Source of the DNA: Puniceicoccales bacterium
GTDB taxonomy: Bacteria > Verrucomicrobiota > Verrucomicrobiia > Opitutales > LL51
Direction: 5' to 3'
DNA length: 5,938 nucleotides
Assembly: GCA_031276935.1 (NCBI GenBank)
Contig: JAISMD010000005.1
Location: 1-5,938 of the forward strand
Both the position numbers and the translations under genes were made by a program. The number at the start of each line of letters is the position of its first letter. Positions within the stretch are counted from its first letter, which is position 1. Of the stretch, positions 1-5,938 are shown in pieces. The notes under the pieces are model-generated. The model was not told the origin of the DNA, ran no database searches, and saw only the letters and a program-made list of their open reading frames with translations.

Positions 1-732
1 ACCACCTTTTTTGAGCGTATCCGCCTGATTTCTTTTTTTCTATTCGCACCGTGTTTGTTGAAAATTTACCGACAATTGGAGGAAAATCGACCGAATCACA
101 GTGGAAAATGCAAAGCGTATTGGCAATTTTTTGGAATCGGAATACTATTAATTGCGATGATTTTTGGCCTGAAATCTTTGGTTTTTGATTTCTCGTTTAC
201 GCCACTCAAAATCCCGCTACTGGTTAAATTTCTCCTTGCGGCCGCATTCCTATCTTTTCTAGAGGAATGGCTATTCCGCGGATTAATCTTCGGGGCCATG
301 GTCAATGCCATGAAGCCTTTTCAGGCCATTATTTTTTCTTCCCTTATTTTTGCCTACTTCCATTTCAGTCCCCGATATTCCATACCTGCTCACCATACAT
401 TTCTCAATCTATCGGACGGATTCCGCTGCTTTTACGAAAATATTTTCCCCGGTCTGAACCACATCGCCTACCTCAAATTCCTAATCATTTTCTCCCTGGG
501 CTGCCTATTGGCAACCGTCTACTTTCACAGCAAAAATCTTTTCACGGCCATAGGATTACACGGCGGTATCGTATTCGCATTGATGATTTGCAAAACATGT
601 TTTTCCTTCCCCGTTACAAATTCCTTTTTTGGGAGTAATCATCTTTTCGATTCCCCTTTAGCGATTTTGTTAATTGCCACGGTCGGCATCGGGATTCATA
701 GCTACCATGGCCACTTCCATCCCACAAAATAG
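1..732 (+). CDS. CPBP-family intramembrane metalloprotease-like protein, 5' end outside window
   Basis: Multi-pass membrane protein of the CPBP (Abi/CAAX-protease-like, PF02517) family. Members are putative intramembrane metal-dependent proteases, and the substrate here is unknown. A TTG at 55 could be read as a start, but it has no Shine-Dalgarno motif, and the frame stays open to base 1, reading hydrophobic TTFFERIRLISFFLFAPC first. I therefore treat the gene as 5'-truncated, with 243 visible residues. Numbering from base 1, motif 1 is EEWLFR (E88, E89, R93), motif 2 is FAYFH (F117, H121), and motif 3 is the His of GLHGG (H187). The Asn often found four residues after that His is Val191. 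Hydrophobic segments lie near 9-21, 43-64, 73-88, 109-122, 157-175, 180-200 and 219-234. About 35 residues of loop separate motif 2 from the next segment. The gene ends at TAG 730-732 and converges with hppA. Family assignment is firm; function is inferred from the family only. Confidence 0.85.
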   Translation, partial: TTFFERIRLISFFLFAPCLLKIYRQLEENRPNHSGKCKAYWQFFGIGILLIAMIFGLKSLVFDFSFTPLKIPLLVKFLLAAAFLSFLEEWLFRGLIFGAMVNAMKPFQAIIFSSLIFAYFHFSPRYSIPAHHTFLNLSDGFRCFYENIFPGLNHIAYLKFLIIFSLGCLLATVYFHSKNLFTAIGLHGGIVFALMICKTCFSFPVTNSFFGSNHLFDSPLAILLIATVGIGIHSYHGHFHPTK

Positions 733-815
733 ATTGCTATGGAAAATTTATTCCGTGCCACGTTCGATGAAACCCCACGGTGTGCGATAAAGTATTTTTG
801 AAAAAATCCAAAAAA
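733..815. other. Intergenic gap between convergent genes
   Basis: This 83-base gap separates the ends of the CPBP gene and hppA. The only pairing seen is ccgtg (753-757) with cacgg (776-780) across an 18-base loop, with no adjacent T run. An A/T-rich stretch follows at about 790-815. I see no convincing intrinsic terminator for either gene and no small gene. Confidence 0.6.
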
Positions 816-2876
816 TTAGCTAAAAGCAACGGTAATACCAACGACAACAAGGGATACGATGGACATTAATTTAATGAGAATATTGAGGCTAGGGCCCGCC
901 GTATCCTTAAAAGGATCGCCAACGGTATCTCCGATAACAGCGGCCTTATGGGCGGAGGAACCTTTTCCACCGAGGGCACCTTCTTCGATATATTTCTTTG
1001 CATTGTCCCAACTTCCACCCGAATTCGCCATGAAAATCGCCAGAACGAAACCGGAGGATAAAGCCCCACTTAATAGGCCAACTACTCCCGCAACACCCAG
1101 TAATAATCCCACTAAAATAGGGGCAACTATAGCGATTAGGGAAAGGGGAAGCATTTCCCGCTGGGCAGCGAGCGTCGAGATTTTGACACATTGGGCGTAA
1201 TCGGGAATGGTTTCGTATTCCATGATACCCTTTATTTCCCGAAATTGACGGCGGACCTCCTTCACCATCGTCGCCGCCGCACGCCCGACCGCATTGATAG
1301 ACAGGCCACAAAAAAGAAAAGATAACATCGACCCCACAAATAATCCTACGAGGACATTGGGATTTAACAAATGAATTTGGTAATAATTAATAATATCATT
1401 GAAGGTCAACGCCTCCACCGAAATATTTTTACCCTCCAAAACAATGAACGCTCTCCCCGCATTCAACAAGCTACCCTTAATCGCACTGATGTAGGAAGCG
1501 AGTAGGGCCAAGGCGGTCAATGCCGCAGAACCAATGGCTAAGCCTTTTCCCGTTGCCGCTGTCGTATTTCCGAGGGCATCGAGGGCATCGGTTCGCCGCC
1601 GCACCTCGTCGCCGAGACCACTCATCGCCGCATTCCCCCCAGCGTTATCAGCAATGGGACCGTAGGCATCAGTAGCCATGGAAATCCCCAGTGTCGATAG
1701 CATACCTAGGCCAATTCCTCCGATAATGACCGTTGCCGGACCTGTCTGTGATTGTCCTGCGACGTGGCGCGTCGGGAAGTAGGCCTGGGAAGTGTAGTAT
1801 TCCGACGACTTACCGATGATTCCTCCGGTAACTAACCCGGCGGTAAGTGCTCCCCAAAGCCCAAAAGCATTGGGAATTCGCAATAAAAATAACATCCCAA
1901 GGGAAGTCAGTAGAACGCAAAAACTACTTACCTTCGCTCCCCGATCCAGGGATTGTAACAGTTCCCAACTGGAAGCGTTCTCCTTGGTTCTTACCAAAAA
2001 AATACCCAAAATCGACCAAAGTACACCCATCGCTCCTATGAGGAGGGGAAGTAAAATGGCCTTCATTTGCAACTCACTACTGTGCCGTGCAAAGGCCGAT
2101 GCTCCGAGGGTCGCCGCCGCTAAAATCGATCCGGAATAGGATTCGTACAGATCCGCTCCCATACCCGCTACGTCACCCACATTGTCACCCACATTATCTG
2201 CGATCGTCGCCGGATTCCTAGGATCATCCTCCGGAATACCTTGCTCCACTTTCCCCACTAAATCGGCGCCCACATCCGCCGCTTTCGTAAATATTCCTCC
2301 GCCGACACGGGCAAATAATGCCTGTAGCGATGCCCCCATGGCAAAGGTCAACATTACCCCGCTGATCACAATCATGCGATCATTCTGCGCTAAAAAAGGA
2401 CTCTCAAAGAGATTTAGAATGATAAACCAAAAGGAGTAATCCAATAGCGCTAAACCAACCACCGCTAATCCCATTACAGCGCCACTGCGAAACGCTACCT
2501 TCAGACCGAGATCGAGGGACTTTGATGCCGCAAATGCCGTCCGCGATGAAGCCTGAGTCGCCGTCTCCATCCCAATGAATCCCGCTAACCCGGATGCCAT
2601 ACCCGCTGTCATAAACGCAAAGGTAACCCACCCATTCTGTAGATGAAACTTATAGGCCAATAACGCTAATAATCCCGCTAACAAAAGAAAAACAATGGCC
2701 ACGACTTTGTACTGCTGTTTGAGGTAGGCGATCGCACCCCTGCGTACGTAGGTCGCGATTTCCACCATCCGATCCGTCCCTGCCGGTTCCGCTTTCATTT
2801 TCCTAAAAAGCCATGCGGCTACGAATAACGCACCAACCGCTGCCACCGGAATAAACCAAAAATATCCTGGTACCAT
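816..2876 (-). CDS. hppA: Membrane-bound ion-pumping pyrophosphatase, K+-dependent type
   Basis: Cytoplasmic-membrane pump that couples hydrolysis of pyrophosphate to export of H+ and/or Na+, saving energy from biosynthetic pyrophosphate. It has 686 residues, full length for the family, with about 16 expected membrane helices. Substrate and Mg-binding motifs are all present: [20 protein letters not shown] at 192-211, [19 protein letters not shown] at 217-235, [19 protein letters not shown] at 403-421, [14 protein letters not shown] at 618-631 and [11 protein letters not shown] at 649-659. [10 protein letters not shown] (436-445) has Ala440 and Gly443, the pattern of K+-dependent enzymes; K+-independent ones have Lys and Thr. 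Glu245 (LYESY) is at the helix-6 position seen in Na+ pumps, but some H+ pumps share it, so the ion is unresolved. The frame opens at TTG 2912, but ATG 2876 gives the N-terminus typical of the family ([14 protein letters not shown], then the first helix). It has no Shine-Dalgarno motif, only a U-rich leader. Stop is TAA. Confidence 0.97.
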   Translation of the reverse strand: MVPGYFWFIPVAAVGALFVAAWLFRKMKAEPAGTDRMVEIATYVRRGAIAYLKQQYKVVAIVFLLLAGLLALLAYKFHLQNGWVTFAFMTAGMASGLAGFIGMETATQASSRTAFAASKSLDLGLKVAFRSGAVMGLAVVGLALLDYSFWFIILNLFESPFLAQNDRMIVISGVMLTFAMGASLQALFARVGGGIFTKAADVGADLVGKVEQGIPEDDPRNPATIADNVGDNVGDVAGMGADLYESYSGSILAAATLGASAFARHSSELQMKAILLPLLIGAMGVLWSILGIFLVRTKENASSWELLQSLDRGAKVSSFCVLLTSLGMLFLLRIPNAFGLWGALTAGLVTGGIIGKSSEYYTSQAYFPTRHVAGQSQTGPATVIIGGIGLGMLSTLGISMATDAYGPIADNAGGNAAMSGLGDEVRRRTDALDALGNTTAATGKGLAIGSAALTALALLASYISAIKGSLLNAGRAFIVLEGKNISVEALTFNDIINYYQIHLLNPNVLVGLFVGSMLSFLFCGLSINAVGRAAATMVKEVRRQFREIKGIMEYETIPDYAQCVKISTLAAQREMLPLSLIAIVAPILVGLLLGVAGVVGLLSGALSSGFVLAIFMANSGGSWDNAKKYIEEGALGGKGSSAHKAAVIGDTVGDPFKDTAGPSLNILIKLMSIVSLVVVGITVAFS

Positions 2877-2929
2877 AAAATAAAAAAAACAAACTCGAGA
2901 TAAAGCCCTCAAGCGTAAAGACGCTTTTT
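2877..2929 (-). promoter_or_regulatory. Possible attenuator-like hppA leader with two overlapping hairpins
   Basis: Read on the minus strand, stem A is AAGCGT (2926-2921), loop CTTT, then ACGCTT (2916-2911), a perfect 6-bp inverted repeat. Stem B is CTTGAG (2913-2908), an 8-base loop, then CTCGAG (2899-2894), six pairs including one G-U. It is followed at once by TTTG, eight T, A and four T, running up to the hppA ATG. The two stems share bases 2911-2913, so they cannot form together. Stem B plus its U run resembles a weak intrinsic terminator, and stem A could act as anti-terminator. These are visible pairings only. Both stems are short, and the U-rich run may instead help ribosome loading where no Shine-Dalgarno motif exists. 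Stem A also has a TTT tail on the plus strand. Confidence 0.3.
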
Positions 2930-3037
2930 GCCCAAATCCCTAAATATTAAGTAAAAATCTAAAAAATTTCCTCTGACCATCCCACATTCCTCTGTTTTTT
3001 ATTGCTTTTTTGGAAATGTATCCCCAAAATACCCGAT
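2930..3037. other. Upstream part of the yebC-hppA gap
   Basis: A/T-rich gap between the yebC stop and the hppA leader. It holds a direct repeat TTCCTCTG at 2968-2975 and 2987-2994 (plus-strand reading, 19-base period). It also holds a minus-strand 15-codon mini-ORF, 2987-2940, reading MWDGQRKFFRFLLNI. No good -35/-10 pair was found for hppA. A TTTTGG...CCAAAA pairing just after yebC has no T tail, so yebC has no clear terminator and readthrough into hppA is possible. Confidence 0.5.
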
Positions 3038-3793
3038 TCATTCCTCCCCAATTTTTTTCATTATTTCTTCGGGAATATCGTAATTGCCAAATACGTTTTT
3101 CACATCCTCCAAATCCTCTAAACGCTCCACCATGCGGAGAATTTTCCTAGCCGTTTCCTCATCTTCGATGGCAATGGTATTATTGGGCACGTAGGCTAAC
3201 TCCGATGAATCGGCTTCAATGCCGACCTTTTCCAATGCCCCGGCAAGGATATCGTAATCGGCTACCGCACATAAAACTTCGAAATATTCCTCCTCCGTCC
3301 TGACATCCTCCGCCCCATTTTCTAAAACAATTTCCATCAGTTTATCCTCCGTAATTTTGGCGCGATCGATGATGAATTGCCCCTTGCGTTGGAAGTTGAA
3401 GGCTAGGGCACCGGATCCAGCTAAATTGCCTCCACACTTCCCAAATGTACTGCGAACTTCGGAAACGGTGCGATTCTTATTGTCCGTCGTGACCTCGACG
3501 ATTAAACCGATCCCTCCGGGACCATAACCCTCATAAATTAATTCCTCAATGACCACTCCCGGAATCTCACCCGTTCCCTTTTGCATCGCCTTTTTGACGT
3601 TGTCAGCCGGCATATTGGCCGCCTTCGCCTTCTGAATAATCGTACGCAATCGGGGATTGAATTCCGGATCCTTCCCCCCATCACGCACGGCAATGGTAAT
3701 TTCCTTGCTCAATATGCTAAATAACTTCCCCCTCTTGGCATCAACGGCCGCTTTATGCCGTTTTGTCGTCGCCCATTTACTATGACCTGACAT
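3038..3793 (-). CDS. yebC: YebC/PmpR family (TACO1-like) regulatory or translation factor
   Basis: Cytoplasmic protein of the widespread YebC/PmpR/TACO1 family. It was long annotated as a DNA-binding transcriptional regulator. Later work on family members, including mitochondrial TACO1, points to a role at the ribosome in translating difficult stretches such as proline runs. Which applies here cannot be told from sequence. Length is 251 residues, normal and complete. It begins with the hallmark MSGHSKWA. Further conserved blocks are NPRLR (46-50), KAKAANMP (55-62), YEGYGPGG (87-94), TDNKNRT (103-109), ENGAEDV (158-164) and LEDLEDVKNVFGNYDIPE (225-242). The ATG lies one base after the yidC stop (TAA-G-ATG). 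AAAGGG at 3804-3799 sits five bases upstream as a Shine-Dalgarno-like site inside the end of yidC. Translational coupling to yidC is likely. Stop is TGA. Confidence 0.97.
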   Translation of the reverse strand: MSGHSKWATTKRHKAAVDAKRGKLFSILSKEITIAVRDGGKDPEFNPRLRTIIQKAKAANMPADNVKKAMQKGTGEIPGVVIEELIYEGYGPGGIGLIVEVTTDNKNRTVSEVRSTFGKCGGNLAGSGALAFNFQRKGQFIIDRAKITEDKLMEIVLENGAEDVRTEEEYFEVLCAVADYDILAGALEKVGIEADSSELAYVPNNTIAIEDEETARKILRMVERLEDLEDVKNVFGNYDIPEEIMKKIGEE

Positions 3794-3794
3794 C

Positions 3795-5543
3795 TTAACC
3801 CTTTCGTTTCCTTAAATTACTTCCCATTTCATCGATCAATAACATCTCATCGTTTTTTCTATTAAGAATCATTTGTTGGGCAATCGTCAATAAATTTTGT
3901 ACCGTCCAGTATAAAACCAGCGCCGCAGGGAAATTGTAACAAAAGAAAAGAAATAACAATGGCATCAATTTCAGTACCCATTTTTGTGTCCCATCGACGG
4001 AGGGCGTCGGCATGATTTTCATCTGCCAAAACATGGAAGCCCCCATGAGTAGCGGAAGTGGATTGACGGGAAAGGATCCCAGGGAAAAAATTGTATCCGG
4101 TAACGATAAATCCGGAATCCATAGAAAGGACACAAAACGCATTTCCGCTGTCGTCCGTAGGGTAAAATATAGACCCAGAAAAATGGGGATCTGTAACAAT
4201 ACCGGTAAACATCCCGCTGCCGGATTAACCCGATTATCACGGAATAGTTTCAATGTTTCCGCCTGCATTTTTTGGGGATTATCCCGATATTTTTCCTTAA
4301 TTTTCTTGAGGGGTTCCTGCAAACGGGACATCTTACGCGATGAACGTACCTGAGCCGTCGTCAATGGCCACAGTAATAATTTCACCAATAGGGTCAAAAG
4401 GATGATCGTTATGCCCCAATTGTCGATCAGGGAATGGATTCCCCTCATCAGGAGAAGCAGTAATTTACTGACAAAACCAAAAATCCCAAATTGCATAACC
4501 AGATCCTGATCCTTCCCCAGGCGGTTCAGTAGAACGTAATCCTTTGGTCCCACATAGAAATCGCTATGAATTTCCTTATTTTTCCCCGCATCGATCCTCC
4601 CGACCGGAAACTTAATACTGCCTAAAACACTCTCACTGCGGGAATCCGTTGCCGTATCGAAAACTTCCTTCGGCGTAGCTACAAAGCCACAACCCATTAC
4701 CTTCGGAGTCAAAACTCCCGTAAAAAATTGATTCTTCACGGACCCCCAAACGATCTTATCTTCTCCGGTGATCTGCCCTTTGGCAGAAGACTTCCCCATG
4801 CCGAAAAAACCACTCTTTGCACGGAAATCGTTCACCTTTATAAAATGTGCCTTCGAGCCATCGTAGTAGCCGAAATTCAAATAGTCCCCCAGGGGATCAC
4901 CGGCCGTCGCAGGGAAACTTCCCAAATCCATATAAACAGCACCCAGATCGTAGTTCTTAGCAGACGGGTTAAAAAAACGCAGTGAACTTTGGATGACGTA
5001 GGGGATATCGCCTTGGGAAATTTGGTATTCCCGTTCGATGATAATGCCACTCTTCATTTCCCTGCGGAAAACGACATTCCGCTCCGTCCGTAGGACAATA
5101 TCGTAGTTCGCCAATAATCGTTTTCCCGCAGAACCAAAGGCTAATACCAATGCCGGTAGGGACATGTTTTCGTTGAAAATAAAGGGTTTTTCCTGGCCAC
5201 GAATCGCTGGATATTTCTTAAGTTCAATGTCCCGAATCCCGGCTCCTATGGTGGTAAAACGAACGCGAATGGCATCATTTTCCAAGGTCACAAATTGTTG
5301 ATCTTCGAAGGTGCGATCTTCTTCCTTTTCCTTCTCCGTTTCGCGAATCTCGACGCCCACATCGTCGATGGAATCACTGAGAATATCTTCCAATTTCCCT
5401 GACTCCTGTTTATTGCCTATCTCCGGAATCCCTTCGCTCGGCATCGCCCTCACCGATTCCTGTAATCGCGCACTCTGCTTAATCATAAGCCCAAAGGCAA
5501 TGGCCATGCATATCATTCCGATGAGAAAACTTTTCTTATCCAT
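3795..5543 (-). CDS. yidC: Membrane protein insertase YidC (Oxa1 family)
   Basis: Inserts and folds inner-membrane proteins, alone or with SecYEG. Length is 582 residues, in the range of the long Gram-negative form. It has an N-terminal anchor helix (about 5-22), a charged acidic linker (about 45-82) and a periplasmic beta domain (about 83-335). The conserved insertase core (about 350-562) follows, with helices near 352-368, 373-394, 443-461, about 489-506 and 525-558. Core landmarks are DNWGITIILLTLLVK (374-388), WPLT (392-395), NPAAGCLPVLLQIPIFLGLY (440-459) and FPAALVLYWTVQNLLTIAQQ (538-557). The basic residue in the hydrophilic groove (Arg366 in E. coli) is Lys388, a conservative change. 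The C-tail is basic (NLRKRKG). The open frame extends 77 codons upstream to a TTG at 5774, but that stretch runs over the end of the neighbouring gene. ATG 5543 gives the family-typical MDKKSF start. GGTGG at 5558-5554 is a weak, rather distant ribosome site. Stop is TAA. Confidence 0.96.
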   Translation of the reverse strand: MDKKSFLIGMICMAIAFGLMIKQSARLQESVRAMPSEGIPEIGNKQESGKLEDILSDSIDDVGVEIRETEKEKEEDRTFEDQQFVTLENDAIRVRFTTIGAGIRDIELKKYPAIRGQEKPFIFNENMSLPALVLAFGSAGKRLLANYDIVLRTERNVVFRREMKSGIIIEREYQISQGDIPYVIQSSLRFFNPSAKNYDLGAVYMDLGSFPATAGDPLGDYLNFGYYDGSKAHFIKVNDFRAKSGFFGMGKSSAKGQITGEDKIVWGSVKNQFFTGVLTPKVMGCGFVATPKEVFDTATDSRSESVLGSIKFPVGRIDAGKNKEIHSDFYVGPKDYVLLNRLGKDQDLVMQFGIFGFVSKLLLLLMRGIHSLIDNWGITIILLTLLVKLLLWPLTTAQVRSSRKMSRLQEPLKKIKEKYRDNPQKMQAETLKLFRDNRVNPAAGCLPVLLQIPIFLGLYFTLRTTAEMRFVSFLWIPDLSLPDTIFSLGSFPVNPLPLLMGASMFWQMKIMPTPSVDGTQKWVLKLMPLLFLFFCYNFPAALVLYWTVQNLLTIAQQMILNRKNDEMLLIDEMGSNLRKRKG

Positions 5544-5701
5544 AACGGTACTGCCACCATGAAGGATCGTCACTCCATTGCAAGCTATTTGTCGCAGTTT
5601 GCCTTCGAATATCCCCCAAAAATTACTAAAACCACTTGCTTCAAAAAAATCCATTAAACCGTGGACAAAATACCGGAGTGATATTTTCCCTGCAAATTTC
5701 C
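5544..5701. other. Gap upstream of yidC
   Basis: This 158-base gap lies between the stop of the right-edge gene and the yidC ATG. On the minus strand TTGCAG (5695-5690) and TATTTT (5672-5667) are 17 bases apart. Each matches the sigma-70 consensus at four of six positions, which is near chance for A/T-rich DNA. No clear terminator follows the upstream gene. The frame is open here in phase with yidC but shows no recognisable domain. Confidence 0.4.
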
Positions 5702-5938
5702 CTACATCCGTTTCCAAATGGTACAGCTCAGCGGCGTGAGTTCCAATCGATTCCCCTGCCACAGAGAAGGCCAACCACGGGAACCGGTAAAGGAAAATGT
5801 GTCCGCAATTTGTACAAAGGGTGCATTCCCTAGGAGACTAGTGTCAAAGTGTACCGTCCCAAAATGGGGATTTAGAGCGAGTAGGATTTGTTCACTACCC
5901 ATTTCCTTCGTTGCGTTGAAAAGTAGTAGCGCCGCACT
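5702..5938 (-). CDS. C-terminal fragment of a possible alpha-glucan-acting glycosidase; 5' part outside window
   Basis: This is the last 78 codons of a minus-strand gene whose frame is open to the right edge; stop is TAG at 5704-5702. The visible sequence starts SAALLLFNATKEMGSEQ and ends LTPLSCTIWKRM. It alternates short hydrophobic strands with turns: LLLFNA, ILLALNP, TVHFDTSLL, FVQIADTFSFTG, then LELTPLSCTIW. A pattern of LLLFN, then ALNP, then a DTF or DTA segment, then L-x-L-x-P-x-S-x-x-x-W at the end is what I associate with the C-terminal all-beta domain of GH13-type amylases, debranching enzymes and related glycosidases. No catalytic residues are visible, so this is pattern recognition only. 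The internal ATG at 5902 is not needed as a start because the frame continues upstream. It may be co-directional with yidC, with a 158-base gap between them. Confidence 0.55.
   Translation of the reverse strand, partial: SAALLLFNATKEMGSEQILLALNPHFGTVHFDTSLLGNAPFVQIADTFSFTGSRGWPSLWQGNRLELTPLSCTIWKRM

Noticed and set aside
55..57. TTG as the start of the CPBP gene
   Set aside because: No Shine-Dalgarno motif precedes it, and the frame is open to base 1 with plausible membrane-protein sequence, so the true start is probably outside the window.
753..780. Possible terminator hairpin between the convergent genes
   Set aside because: Only five pairs with an 18-base loop and no adjacent T run on either strand.
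859..1200. Open frames antisense to hppA, yebC and yidC
   Set aside because: They lack recognisable domains and ribosome sites and lie wholly across well-conserved genes on the other strand.
1572..1592. Short tandem repeat GAGGGCATC within hppA
   Set aside because: It encodes part of the conserved DALDALGN segment, so it reflects protein sequence and not a repeat element.
2164..2199. Repeated ACCCACATT units within hppA
   Set aside because: They encode the conserved NVGDNVGD substrate-binding motif.
2877..2912. TTG at 2912 as the hppA start, adding 12 residues
   Set aside because: ATG 2876 matches the usual N-terminal length for the family, and the extra residues would be encoded by the leader hairpin and U-rich tract.
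3007..3028. TTTTGG/CCAAAA pairing after yebC as a terminator
   Set aside because: The stem is A/T-rich apart from two G-C pairs and has no T tail in the minus-strand direction.
5667..5695. Sigma-70-like promoter upstream of yidC
   Set aside because: Spacing is 17 bases, but each hexamer matches only four of six positions, which is expected by chance in this composition. Noted in the gap entry only.

Overview
The window looks like ordinary chromosomal DNA from a bacterium. My best guess is Verrucomicrobiota (Opitutia, possibly a Puniceicoccales-like lineage with moderate-to-low GC). This rests on remembered resemblance of the YidC N-terminus (MDKKSFLIG), the pyrophosphatase N-terminus and YebC to that group, and could not be tested by search. 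Shine-Dalgarno motifs are weak or absent at two of the three complete genes.

Layout, left to right. (1) Positions 1-732, plus strand: the 3' part of a CPBP-family (Abi/CAAX-protease-like) membrane protein gene. Its frame is open to the left edge, so the gene starts outside the window. (2) 733-815: a short gap between convergent genes with no convincing terminator. (3) 816-2876, minus: hppA, a 686-residue K+-dependent-type membrane pyrophosphatase. (4) 2877-3037: the hppA upstream region. On the minus strand it holds two overlapping, mutually exclusive hairpins, a U-rich run ending at the start codon, a 15-codon mini-ORF and a short direct repeat. (5) 3038-3793, minus: yebC. (6) 3795-5543, minus: yidC, the membrane protein insertase, one base upstream of yebC. 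(7) 5544-5701: a gap with no firm signals. (8) 5702-5938, minus: the last 78 codons of a gene that enters from the right edge. It resembles the C-terminal beta domain of an alpha-glucan-acting glycosidase, but this is uncertain.

Four of the five genes lie on the minus strand. yidC and yebC are almost certainly one transcription unit, and hppA may be fed by readthrough from it or have its own promoter. The functions are membrane protein insertion, translation or gene control, and pyrophosphate-driven ion pumping. No mobile element, CRISPR array, RNA gene or defence or biosynthetic cluster was seen. I found no new multi-gene system. The most unusual feature is the possible attenuator-like leader in front of hppA.
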